The notes under the pieces: generated by a model | Told to the model about the DNA's origin: nothing | Database searches by the model: none | Seen by the model: only the letters and a program-made list of their open reading frames with translations | Shown: one piece after another, positions 21,320 through 31,220 of the stretch | Layout: each line of letters begins with the position of its first letter | Numbering within the stretch: position 1 is the first letter of the stretch | DNA from: Ryuthela nishihirai | Taxonomy: Eukaryota; Arthropoda; Arachnida; Araneae; Heptathelidae | Direction of reading: 5' to 3' | DNA: 64,000 nt | Assembly (NCBI GenBank): GCA_038380435.1 | Contig: JAWZYU010000007.1 | Span: 23,043,001-23,107,000, forward strand | Made by a program: the position numbers and the translations under genes

Positions 21320-22169
21320 TAAACTGAAGAAAATTTGCAAAAGCCGATACATATTGTAGGCAAATCGACAACTGAGGAAACGATTTTACCCCAGAAGCTT
21401 TGCTAGCAATAGATATGCAATTTAGGAACCTCGCTTATTATACTGCGGATCATAATACCAAAGTATTAGAATAATTCTATGTGATCTGAATGGAAATCCA
21501 TATTTAATATCCCTAAATTTGAAAAACAAATATACGTACATCTTTGTATACGATTTGTTAGAGTAGATTTTTATAAAACTGGAAGAAGGTATATCGCCTC
21601 TGGCGCATATGGGAATCGTTTTCGAAGAGAATGAAGTTTTCTGTTTGCCTACTTTTTTACTACTTAAAAGATTTAATTCGACCAAACGGATGGGAGAAAA
21701 TGCAAATAGTCGTATTTTTATTACTAATTTATGCAACATGAAAAGTGTTGAGGTAATTTTCGAATTTCGATTTCTTCCACCGTTAGAGGGATCATTTATA
21801 GCTTTTGGAAGATTTCGAAAGTGCAAATCATAATACTTCATCAATACAGATCAATTACAGGTAAAAATCCTGTAAAAATTACAGGTAAAAATTACAGGTA
21901 AATCGGAACAAAACAGATTTTTTTATTTATATCTGAAAACAAACAATTATCTCTTGAAACGAAAAACAATCATTCTATCTCCCCACCACCTTGGTCTAAG
22001 AGGTCAACTCATTGTAGCCAATGGAAACTTCGTGACCTTCACACATACACCAAAATTTCAAATTTCTAGCGTAAATACATCGTTTGCAATATTCGTTGAA
22101 AATTTTCGAATTTTCGACTTTTTTCTACCGTTAAAGGGAGCAATTATAGCTTTTGGGACATTCGGAAGT
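21320..22169. repeat. Dispersed repeat field
   Basis: 21320-21560 matches 19280-19560. Within it, 21600-21830 and 21975-22169 share a TACCGTTA-GAGGGA-type stretch followed by TTTATAGCTTTTGG, so the unit is partly duplicated. The 140-codon minus-strand frame at 21422-21844 lies wholly in this repeat DNA and shows no domain. Confidence 0.55.
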
Positions 22170-22181
22170 CTTCTTGCAGGC

Positions 22182-22565
22182 TTGGGTTGGGTTGTTTTAC
22201 CTCTGAGCGGCACTTTTTGCACACCATGGGCTAAATGGCCAGGTCACATGGACCCCGAAGGCTCAAAGAAGGTTGGGGATCCACTGGAAGAGCTGTTGGG
22301 AGAGAGAGATGGTAGCCTCCCGTCAAGGCCATCCAGCGTGTTCTTTAACGTGCACAGGGTATGTCTCTCCCGCACACGGGGCCACGGATTAACGTCCCAT
22401 CCGACGGACGGCGGCCTTTCCAAGCCCATCGGTGTCCCCTACTGACCGTGAGCAGGGCGGGGAATTTTGCGGAGATAAATCTCAACGCTGACCCAGCTGG
22501 GACTCGAACCTGGGAACTACAGAATACGAGCCTGGCGCTCTACCGACTGAGCCACCCCCCGCCCC
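22182..22565 (-). mobile_element. SINE1 copy, full length
   Basis: Perfect 12-bp target-site duplication CTTCTTGCAGGC at 22170-22181 and 22566-22577. It has a good B box and a slightly altered middle (GGGGATCCACTGGAAGAGC). Confidence 0.95.
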
Positions 22566-22589
22566 CTTCTTGCAGGCATGTCCCTTGTT

Positions 22590-24200
22590 TCTAAGACTGG
22601 TTGAAGGAAAAGGCTATATCAATTCTAATTTCAGTTTAGAATTATGTCACTTGCATATAAGACTGATTAAAGCAAATGACGCGATTCCAGTTCGAAACAC
22701 TAAATAGAAACATGTCATCTCCTGTACTCAGTATTCTGCAGATAAGCTTTGGAGATCATCAGTATCATTTAAACGATTATTTGTAAAATGTATTAAGAAT
22801 TGCTAATAAAAATATATTAAAAAAAAACCTTCCTAAGAACTTATCGGGGTAAGGAAGTGGTAGTCTATTAATTCTAAAGTCAGATGCTTATTATTCGTTA
22901 ATAAAAAAAAATGTTTAAAATTGGGGATATGATACCTATTGAAAAACCTCATTTAAAGCATCTCACTTTTTCTTAATTCTGATTAGGGGTAAGGAATGTG
23001 ATACCATTCACACTAGAAACATGTCACTTGCTTATAGCTGATTAAGGTACGGGATGTGATTCAAAACCAGATTTAAAGTGCGTAAATTAAAAACCAGATT
23101 TAAAGTGCGTAAATTCAAAACCAGATTTAAAGTGCGTAACTTGGTCCTAAGACTGATTAAGGTAGGAGATGGGATACCAGTCCAAAGGTAAGATTAAGAG
23201 TATGTCACTTTTTCCTAAACCAAATTCAAGGTAAGAGGGATGATATCTGGGTTGTTTTACCTCTGAGCGGCACTTTTTTTGCGCACAATGGTCAGGTCAC
23301 AAGGACCCAAGAGGGCTCAGAGAAAGTTGGAAGGAGTTGGGTTGTTTTACCTCTGAGCGGCACGTTTTTGCACACCATGGGCTAAATGGCCAGGTCACAT
23401 GGACCCCGAAGGCTCAGAGAAGGTTGGGGGAGGGGACCCACTGGAACAGCTGTTGGGAGACAGATGGTAGCCTCCCGTCAAGGCCATCCAGCGTGTTCTT
23501 TAAAGTGCACAGGGTATGTCTCTCCCGCACACGGGGCCACGGCTTAACGTCCCATCCGACGGACGGCGGCCTTTCCAAGCCCATCGGTGTCCCCTACTGA
23601 CCGTGGGCAGGGCGGGGAATTTTGCGGAGATAAATCTCAACGCTGACCCAGCTGGGACTCGAACCTAGGAACTACAGATTACGAGTCTGGCGCGCTACCG
23701 ACTGAGCCACCCCCATCCCCCGGGATGATATCATTTCTAAAGTCAGACAAAAAGTATGTCATTTGCGCATATACTAATTAAGGGTAAAGAATGTGATAAC
23801 CAGTTTAAAAGTCATATCACATTTTCATTAAACTGGTTAATGATGTAATAGCAATTAGAAAGCCAGACAACAAGCACGTCACTTATTCGTTAGACTGATT
23901 AGGATTAAAAGGAATAATTTCATTTTAAAGGTAAGTGCATATCACTTATTCTTTAGACTGATTAAGGATAAGGAATGTAATAATAATTCAAAAGTCAGAT
24001 AAGAGTGGGTTAATAGCCAGACAAAAGCACGTTACCTTTTCTTAGGAAATTAAGAGTAAGACATACCAGTTGAAAAGACAGAGGTACATCCCTTTTATGA
24101 GTATGATATGTGCTACCAATTCGAAATTCAGATTAGGAATCATGTCATTCGTTCATCAGACTGACAGTAATAAACATACCTATGAAATCATCTTTGAAAA
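22590..24200. repeat. Degenerate tandem field, roughly 65-75 bp period
   Basis: Variants of GACTGATTAAGGTAAGGAAT, followed by a GATACCAGTTC-like word and a TATGTCACTT-like word, recur about twenty times with uneven spacing. A tight triple of AAAACCAGATTTAAAGTGCG occurs at 23057-23135. A SINE1 interrupts it at 23248-23721. Confidence 0.8.
23248..23721 (-). mobile_element. SINE1 copy with a duplicated 3' end
   Basis: The target-site duplication GGGATGATATC at 23237-23247 and 23722-23732 encloses the whole unit. The 3' end segment occurs twice: a diverged one at 23248-23335 and then the normal one. It was therefore a dimer-like source or an inserted template switch, not two separate insertions. 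Confidence 0.92.
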
Positions 24201-24376
24201 AATTGTAATTTGGTACCTAACCGTTTCAAAAATTAGTAGCTTCTTTTTTGCGAGTTTACGTTATTTAATCATTATATATGATGGGCCAGAAGTCCTTAAC
24301 CAATTTCCAAACTGAATTGAAAGAAACTACTTACTGAAGAGTCATGTGGTATGCAACATTTGATAGTCCAATTTAA

Positions 24377-24861
24377 GAGGTTTATTTGAAGCCACTATCT
24401 TCGGTGTTGTATTCTGCTAATAACAAGGTATAGGGGGAAAATCGTCTCGTGCCGGGTGGGATCCGAACCCACAACGTCCTGATAGCATGTTATTCCCACA
24501 ATTATATGGTGGGTTCTGCAGAAAACATTTCCTTATGATGCAATACATAATGCAGTTACTTCAAGCTGTAAGAGACAATGACACAATCAAGCGCGTTCAA
24601 CTTTTATATGAAGTTTCTTGGTATGATATCAGATGACGAAAATCTCATATTTAAAGGTTTTTAGTAATAAAGCGACTTATCATGTATTGAGCAGGGTAAA
24701 TATACGCCCACTGTTACATTTGGGAGCTACAGAACCACGACCACCTGATAACATGTTATAAGGAGGTCTGGGTTCGAATCCCACCCGGCATGAAACAAGT
24801 TTTCCCCTATATCCAATATTAGCAGAATACAACAGTGAAGATAGTGGCTTCAAATAAATCT
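24377..24861. mobile_element. Fold-back element with tRNA-like arms
   Basis: The left arm (24377-24496) and right arm (24746-24861) are inverted copies; both carry GAAGCCACTATCTTC and GTTGTATTCTGCTAAT (left-arm sense). On the plus strand the right arm reads GGTCTGGGTTCGAATCCCAC then CCGGCA, a perfect tRNA T-arm with B box and acceptor end. The left arm holds its mirror with one B-box change (GGATCCGAACCC). The spacer is about 250 bp of A/T-rich DNA. A related fragment is at 43955-44165. Confidence 0.82.
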
Positions 24862-25208
24862 AATGATTACTGTGAATACAAAAGAATACAACTTAAGAGG
24901 GTTTTTTCCAACAAAGTTAATACACTTCAATGTGAGCAACCTTCGTGGCTTGGAACATATCTAATATTCTAGTTCAAACCATGCGAGTTGTGCTTGGTCT
25001 GCCCATTCCTTTTGGAACAAGAACACTGCCAGTTTCCAGGAATTTCTTCTGACATGTTATGGTGTTTCTATGAGATGATAAGCCCTCGTTGAACTGTGTA
25101 CAGAAATTTCTCTACAGTTAAATATTTAATTTAGTTTTAAATAACCAACCAATGTAGGTAGTTTGATAGTCGCCATTTTCAAAGCTGACCATTTGCAATG
25201 CACTAGTA

Positions 25209-25607
25209 CAGTGGTTCTCAACCTTTTATGCATTACGTACTCCTTGGAAATGTGAATGTAACTGGCGTACCCCTTGTATAGATAGATAAAACTATAGTTA
25301 TAGTATAACAATGGGAATAAAATGAAACACTGACTTCGTTTCTAGATCTAGACTTTTGAGTTCTCACGGCGTACCCCAAAAAATTTTACCGCATACCCAC
25401 GTTAATGCATTTAAAGGGCTATAACGAAATCTTCTTCAGTTGGACTACTAAATGTAGCATACTGCATCTTTATGCAGTAAGGAGTTTTTTTTTTAATTTG
25501 TATTTCAAATTGGCTAAGGACATTTGTCCTACCCACTATAATGCAAAAAAATGTAATACAGATTACATTAAAAATAAATTTTACTGCATACCCACGTTGA
25601 ACCCCTA
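25209..25607. mobile_element. hAT-type MITE
   Basis: Starts CAGTGGTTCTCAACC, a typical hAT terminus, and ends with the inverted, mutated GTTGAACCCCTA. Eight-bp flanks are CACTAGTA (25201-25208) and CACTAGTG (25608-25615), one mismatch. The interior repeats GCGTACCCC-like words typical of such elements. It overlaps the direct duplication below, which makes the right end less certain. Confidence 0.6.
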
Positions 25608-25790
25608 CACTAGTGCATCTAAAGGGCTATAACAAAATCTCCTTCAGTTGGACTACCAAATGTACCAAACCTACCGCATCTTTATGCAGTAAGGAGTTTT
25701 TTTAATTTGTATTTCAAATTGGCTAAGGACTTTTGTCCTGCCCACTATAATGTAACAAAAAATATAATACAGATTACATTATGATGCTTT
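25384..25790. repeat. Direct duplication of about 195 bp
   Basis: 25384-25575 and 25580-25790 are direct copies (shared: AAAGGGCTATAAC, CAGTTGGACTAC, TTTATGCAGTAAGGAG, ATACAGATTACATTA). Each begins with a CATACCCACGTT word belonging to the MITE end, so the duplication includes a MITE terminus. Confidence 0.88.
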
Positions 25791-26350
25791 GTCAATCAAT
25801 TAGAAGTGAAATAAAACAAATTTTGTGGCTTATGAAAAGTTTTTTTTATTCTATAACTGTCTGTAAACATGTATCTGGGTCATTATCTTAATATGGTCTC
25901 TTAGCCGAGCTGGCCTCCAGTGACAATGTCTTTGTCCATGCCTATGTAGTCTAGGATAATGTTAAAAGGATTTATTCAGTTTCTGTTAAGAGCTTAATTT
26001 CATTACACTGATGCTTCGTTAGTAGGCATTGTCACGTGCTCTCCTCAACGGATAGTTCCCGTCACATAACTTTGAAAATGGTTGCATTATCTTGTTATGG
26101 GTAGCCGACAAAAGATGAGAACAACTTGTTTCGTTTACTGAAGGGATAAATGGCTTGGCAATATTTTGTTAGTTTAGTGACAAACCTGACAGTAAAAGAA
26201 TGTGATCTATTAGCTGTTTTGGTTCATTATATCTCTTCACAGACTTGTAACAGTGTGATCTCTAGATGTAGGCCTAGGTAAAATATTGTCCAGGGTCAGC
26301 TTAGTTTTACGTGACTTCTTAACACCAATCACTACCAAATCTCATTACTG
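25791..26350. other. Unassigned region
   Basis: A/T-rich, non-repetitive within this window. It contains TAGGCCTA at about 26272. No coding or RNA signal was recognised. Confidence 0.3.
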
Positions 26351-26354
26351 TTTT

Positions 26355-26450
26355 CGGGATGAGGTTTGGCTTAGTCGCAATTGCCTCAAGATCATCACTT
26401 GATGTTCCTAGTTCGAGTTCTCATTGTGCCTAAGCAATTTTCCTCACCGA
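26355..26450 (+). mobile_element. Degraded tRNA-like SINE head
   Basis: GGATGAGGTTTGGCTTAGTC, then CTAGTTCGAGTTCTCATTGT, resemble a SINE1 head with worn A and B boxes. It faces the next, oppositely oriented, SINE. Confidence 0.45.
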
Positions 26451-26454
26451 GCCT

Positions 26455-27000
26455 TGCTTTGCCCTCAGCCACAATGGGGCACTGAAGGGTTTGAACAGGT
26501 TGCTCTCCCTTGTATAGATGGTTGCTCTTTGTCAAAGGATCAGAGAGAGAAGGCTATGGAAGAGGATTCACTGGATAGCTGTTTGGAAACAGATGGAAGT
26601 CTTCCATCAAGGCCATACAGAGCGTTATTTAATGTGCACAGGATATGTGTTGTCCTGAACAGGTTGCTCTCCCTTGTATAGATGGTTGCTCTTTGTCAAA
26701 GGATCAGAGAGAGAAGGCTATGGAAGAGGATTCACTGGATAGCTGTTTGGAAACAGATGGAAGTCTTCCATCAAGGCCATACAGAGAGTTATTTAATGTG
26801 CACAGGATATGTGTTGTCCTGCACAAGGTCCACGGATTTGCGTAACTTCCGACGGACGGCAACCTTGCCAATCCTATTCTTATCCTTTTCCTCATCTAGG
26901 ACAGGGAGGTGATTTAACGAAGATAAATCTCAACGCCTCTCAATTGGGATTCCAATCTGGGATAGCTACAGATTACGAGACTGGCGCTTTTCCTACCGAG
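26455..27000 (-). mobile_element. Old SINE1 copy with a 164-bp tandem duplication
   Basis: The conserved middle (CATCAAGGCCATACAGAG, TTAATGTGCACAGGATATG) is present twice, as units 26493-26656 and 26657-26820. They are nearly identical, although the SINE itself is strongly diverged. A worn head follows (GATTACGAGACTGGCGC). The overlapping open frames are translations of the duplication. Confidence 0.85.
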
Positions 27001-27234
27001 TTAACCTAACCTTTTATAATTTGTGAGGGTCTAACTACCGAGTTAACCTAACCTTTTATAATTTGTGAGGGTCTAACTACCGAGTTAACCTAACCTTTTA
27101 TAATTTGTGAGGGTCTAACTACCGAGTTAACCTAACCTTTTATAATTTGTGAGGGTCTAACTACCGAGTTTACCTAACCTTTTATAATTTGTGAGGGTCT
27201 AACTACCGAGTTAGACCCTCACAAATTATAAAAA
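26997..27234. repeat. 42-bp tandem array ending in a palindrome
   Basis: Five direct units start at 26997, 27039, 27081, 27123 and 27165 (CGAGTTAACCTAACC, then TTTTATAATTTGTGAGGGTC). At 27207 the sequence folds back: TTAGACCCTCACAAATTATA at 27211-27230 is the inverse of the last unit, with TACCGAG as loop. The first unit overlaps the end of the old SINE1 (CTACCGAG), so the array was seeded at the SINE boundary. Confidence 0.95.
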
Positions 27235-28228
27235 GCAGATGCTTGTCATTTGTTGTAGTGACATTTAATATATCGAAAAAATTTGGTATTATAATAAATA
27301 AGTTTTTACGGAATATTTCCATATTACCTTTCTCATCATAACTTTCAAACCAATATCTCTGAAATTAAAAATAGAAGTTTTTATTGAAATCATATTATCT
27401 TTTTGTATAAGAAAATTAATGAAAGATATATATATATAATTTTCTCAAACATAAATTTTGTAACTGCCATTATAGTGAAATTAAACTTATAATAAGTATT
27501 TGATAAAATTCGAAAAATTTTATTTTGTGAAGAAAATAAGGATTGTAAATCAGATTTATAAAATCTTCCGCAAAAACGATTCCATGCAAATTCTTTCGTA
27601 TATAATTATTTACAAAATAAAATTTATTATTTAACTTTAGGTCATCTGAAATAAATATATGCAGGGCTGTACCATTCCCTCCCCCTTCAAAAAACCTTTC
27701 GTCTTATATTAAATCTCAAACATGTCTACCTGCTTTGAAATCCAAAACATTTGTCTTGGTATAATTTTGTCCGACACTAAAAATAGATTAAAAAACAAAC
27801 TATAAAATTTCATTCCATATAGAATATCATTTTAAGTTTTCCTGTTCGGTGGAATATTTTAGTAATTGAGAAATCCTACTCAAGTCTTATTGTCAGACCT
27901 CCCCCCCCCACCTCCGAAGCTAAATTCTCAGAACTCCTCTCCTCCCCCCCCCCCCGGAAATAAATCCTGGGTATGAGCATGTTTATATGTTTATTTTTAA
28001 AATTCACCAAGAAAATTGCCTCATTCTTCAAAAAATTCATTAACTGAATGTTCACGTGAGCTGTATACATAAATTTTCGCAAAAGTCGTTCATTTTCATA
28101 TTCATGCAGAAGATCCTTAAAAATATATTTTCTTTAAAATATTTATTTTGATTTTTTTTACAATTCGAGTATTGCAGATGATATTGACGATCAATTTTAA
28201 AATTATTATTTTCATAATCCTACATCTA
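27235..28228. other. A/T-rich region without recognisable features
   Basis: Contains C-runs at 27900-27911 and about 27944-27955. The rest is A/T-rich. I see no gene, repeat copy or RNA. Confidence 0.4.
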
Positions 28229-28230
28229 TA

Positions 28231-28844
28231 CAGGGTGAATCTGAAAAAGTGGGCAAAACTTTACGGGGTGGTAGAACGCAGCTATACGAGCAATATTCGT
28301 CATAGAATGTATGGGCGGAACGCAAACGGCGAGCCGCTAGGTGGCGTTGGAAATGGTATAAAAGGGTCGGTCGTCGCACCCAACGGCATTTCTACCGTGG
28401 ATTGCCGAGAGGATGGCTGGTTATACTAACCACGAAATGGCGGGGGCCATATGAAAAGCCTAATCTACGAGTGCCCCATTGAAACCGATATGGATCTAGT
28501 CGCCAGGATCGCCGTTGTTGCCGGCGATATTCGGGAAATGCCTGGTGTCTTCGCAAATGTGCGTAGGTCCCTATCGCGCAGGTGTGAAGCTTGCATTACA
28601 GCTGGCGGCAGCTCTTTTGAGCAATTTCTTTGAGCATGTACCTCAATTACATTCCTGTTAATAAAATGTTTTCTGAAGTATCTCCTCTCCTTCTTGTGTT
28701 CATTCTTTAAATGTGACAGTGGAAAACTACCTTTTTAACTTCTCACCGCTTGCGTTCCGACCATACATTCTATGACGAATATTGCTCGTATAGCTGCGTT
28801 CTACTACCCCGTAAAGTTTTGCCCACTTTTTCAGATTCACCCTG
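28231..28844 (+). mobile_element. MITE with long inverted repeats, from a DDE transposon
   Basis: Flanked by TA (28229-28230 and 28845-28846). Terminal inverted repeats begin CAGGGTGAATCTGAAAAAGT and run about 105 bp with few mismatches (to about 28335 and from about 28738). The interior keeps both ends of a transposase gene: MAGYTNHEMA at 28413-28442 and a C-terminal region at 28442-28633. It is therefore an internal-deletion product of an autonomous Tc1/mariner-like element with a short N-terminal motif resembling DUF4817. Confidence 0.9.
28413..28633 (+). pseudogene. Joined N- and C-terminal ends of a DDE transposase
   Basis: From the ATG at 28413 the start MAGYTNHEMAGAI stops at once. 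In another frame from about 28442 the peptide GGHMKSLIYECPIETDMDLV continues to SLSRRCEACITAGGSSFEQF and L. Known mariner-like transposases of arthropods end this way (W-G-x-x-K-S-x-V-Y-E-T-P, later R-R-C-x-x-C-I-x-x-x-G-x-x-F-E-x-L). The catalytic core is deleted, the tryptophan of W-G is G, and the two parts are out of frame. No function is expected. Confidence 0.78.
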
Positions 28845-28849
28845 TATAT

Positions 28850-29600
28850 TTCGATTAAAGTAACAAGGTCAATAATATACTTACTATGTTTGTGATTAAA
28901 TTTTGAAGCAGTTCAAAATTTTACCACACGTTGTCTAAAATTAGTAAAGTTTAGCGAAAATTACGAAGGACAGCTTTGCTTGATTTTTCAGCACAATACT
29001 GCCAATGGTTTGCTTTTACCATTTTCTTACATGTCACTGAAAAGTTATAATTTTTCATGTTCTAAAAAAATCGATTCGTATTAAAAATTCATCTTCACGT
29101 AACAGACCAGCTTTAAAATATACATCGTCACATTTAGAGTTTAAAAATTCATCGTTATAGTTAATATTTATTTTTCTTCTTTTAAAAACACCATTTTATC
29201 TTTGGCTAAAAAACTTATTTCCTATCATCACGCACATTTTTATTACCAATTTTAATGTTGTTTTAATATTCATCTTCACATTTCATATTCATACCTTAAA
29301 CTTTAAGAGTTGTTTTTCTTTTTCTTATTTATAAATAATCACATTATTTTTTTCAAAACCGTTTGCGAAATAAAAAATATTTTTGCGAAGTGAAGATCTG
29401 ATTCTTATCGGGGTTCTTCTTTTGAGGGAAGGGGCAACCCCCCTTCCTCAGGCCCCCTTCTTCAGCTCAGTCTTCAGGCTAGGGCAAGAAGGTTCGAGTC
29501 CTCAACCATGTCCAATATTATCTCCGCTAATTCACCACCACCACCACCCTGCCCTCGATATGAAACTGAGAATAAAACTATTTTTTCTAGTATGAAATTA
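28850..29600. other. A/T-rich region without recognisable features
   Basis: A short CACCACCAC run lies at about 29530-29547. Otherwise it is A/T-rich DNA with no repeat partner in the window. The open frame at 29383-29595 has no recognisable motif. Confidence 0.4.
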
Positions 29601-29632
29601 AGTTGAAAAGTAGTGGCAGTAGCGCCCCGTTG

Positions 29633-29868
29633 GGAACTATTGATTCATCTACTGATTCATCTGTTACTTCATCTACTGATTCATCTGTTAATTCATCTAC
29701 TGATTCATCTACTGATTCATCTATTAATTCATCTACTGATTCATCTATTAATTCATCTACTGATTCATCTATTAATTCATCTACTGATTCATCTATTAAT
29801 TCATCTACTGATTCATCTATTAATTCATCTACTGATTCATCTATTAATTCATCTACTGATTCAACCTT
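29633..29868 (+). repeat. 24-bp minisatellite, about 10 units
   Basis: A 24-bp unit containing CTACTGATTCATCTATTAAT recurs about ten times. It keeps reading frame, giving a 111-codon open frame (29603-29938) of repeated S-S-T-D-S-S-I-N. With no similar host protein and no other exon, I treat it as a minisatellite. A Ser-rich low-complexity protein segment cannot be excluded. Confidence 0.85.
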
Positions 29869-29903
29869 TAATACGATGAGTGAGATACTCTCATCGATAA
29901 CAT

Positions 29904-29928
29904 CCCTTAGAGTGAGCCACTCTAAGGG
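29904..29928. repeat. 11-bp perfect hairpin next to the minisatellite
   Basis: CCCTTAGAGTG at 29904-29914 and CACTCTAAGGG at 29918-29928 with a 3-nt loop. A second small palindrome (GATGAGTGAGATACTCTCATC) overlaps 29875-29895. No transcript context supports a terminator role. Confidence 0.85.
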
Positions 29929-30098
29929 ACACGTTTAAAGCTTCTAGAAAAAGCTGATTTCAAAGTTAGGAAGCATTGATATTTTCAAAATTTGATCGAA
30001 TATCCTTGAAATATCTATATTTCTGGATATTTATTTGAAATATTTTTCTCCGATTATCATCATCATCATCATCATCATCATCCTCAAGCAGCCATGGG

Positions 30099-31220
30099 CT
30101 ACGGAGGTCCAACCAGACCGCGCAGTTTAATTCTCCAAGCATATCTGTCCTGAGCTACATCAGCTGCATTCGGCCACTGTACACCAATTCTAACAAGGTC
30201 CTGTTTGACATTGTCTGCCCACCGCATCCTAGGTCTCCCCCTCCTTCTGAGGCCTCTAGGCACACTGTTCATAACCCTATTCGCCAATCTATAATTATCC
30301 ATACGGGCAACATGGCCAAACCAGCGGAGTCTCTCTCTGCACAATATGCTGCTTAAAGGAGGTTGCAGACTCCTTTGCCTAACCTCATCATTAGTTACAA
30401 AGTTAAACCACCTAATACCCAAGATACTGCGTAAGCATCTAGAATCAAAAGCATCTAGTTTCCTATTATTTTGTTTACACAGCGTCCAAGTTTCACTACC
30501 ATAACCAACCCTAGAAAGAACCAAACTATTATACAGTCTAATTTTAGTCTTTAGGTGTATACGCCTATTTCTCCACAATCTCCATAGATTCTTAAATGTC
30601 CCGGCAGCAATACCTATTCGTCTGTTAATCTCATGCTGCACATCACCAGTATCAGTTACATAGCTCCCAAGGTAATTAAACTGTGACACCTGCTCAAGAC
30701 TGCAACCATTCAGATTAACTGAATCACAACCTGCCTGACCAATTTTCATCACTTTAGTTTTCTCTCTGTTTATAACCAAACCTACTCTACTACCAGTCTC
30801 ATCAACAGCTCGAATGAAAGAGTTCATCTCATCAACATCATTTGCCAAAAGGGCTAAATCATCAGCATAATCTAAATCAGAAATTTTCGTATCTCCAGCC
30901 CATTTAAGGCCAAAAGCTTTCCCTTGAAGTGAATTTCGCATAACATAATCAACAACCAAACTAAAGAGAAAAGGAGACAAAATGCACCCTTGTCGAACAC
31001 CAGAAGTAATGCTAAACCAATTGCTACAAGACTTACCAACTCTCACACATGACTCAGTGTTATTATAGAGAGCTTTCATTATGTTAACTAACTTGTCAGG
31101 TATACCATATGATTTCACAATCAACCACAAATTATGACGATCAACAGAGTCGAAAGCCTTTTTGAAATCAACAAAGCTAGCAACCAAAGGTTTCTGAAAC
31201 TCTAAACATTTCTCAAGAAT
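30099..31220 (-). CDS. RTE reverse transcriptase, C-terminal part
   Basis: Same frame as the preceding part. It begins ILEKCLEFQKPLVASFVDFK directly after the TAG; the first methionine is at 31187. Motif A is FVDFKKAFDSVDR, motif B is GVRQGCILSPFLFS and motif C is LDYADDLALLAND with both catalytic aspartates intact (residues 109-110 counted from that methionine). The thumb region has YLGSYVTDTGD and GSETWTLCKQ. The C-terminus has LRWFGHVARMDNYRLANRV and a basic GLRRRGRPRMRW tract, then LVGPP and stop. It makes cDNA on the nicked target in the nucleus. Apart from the TAG upstream there is no lesion. Clade assignment to RTE rests on the short tandem tail and this C-terminal block; a close sister clade is possible. 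Confidence 0.93.
   Translation of the reverse strand: MLEKCLEFQKPLVASFVDFKKAFDSVDRHNLWLIVKSYGIPDKLVNIMKALYNNTESCVRVGKSCSNWFSITSGVRQGCILSPFLFSLVVDYVMRNSLQGKAFGLKWAGDTKISDLDYADDLALLANDVDEMNSFIRAVDETGSRVGLVINREKTKVMKIGQAGCDSVNLNGCSLEQVSQFNYLGSYVTDTGDVQHEINRRIGIAAGTFKNLWRLWRNRRIHLKTKIRLYNSLVLSRVGYGSETWTLCKQNNRKLDAFDSRCLRSILGIRWFNFVTNDEVRQRSLQPPLSSILCRERLRWFGHVARMDNYRLANRVMNSVPRGLRRRGRPRMRWADNVKQDLVRIGVQWPNAADVAQDRYAWRIKLRGLVGPP

Noticed and set aside
21422..21844. 140-codon minus-strand gene
   Set aside because: Lies in a dispersed, partly duplicated repeat shared with 19.3 kb; no domain is recognisable.
24746..24790. A genuine tRNA gene
   Set aside because: Only the T-arm and acceptor end are tRNA-like; there is no matching D-arm or acceptor 5' strand, and the sequence is mirrored in a fold-back.
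29904..29928. Transcription terminator hairpin
   Set aside because: Bacterial-type terminators are not expected here and no transcript ends are indicated; kept as a plain hairpin.
29603..29938. Ser/Thr/Asp-rich 111-codon frame
   Set aside because: Generated by a 24-bp tandem unit in frame; another frame of the same repeat is also open, so coding is not supported.
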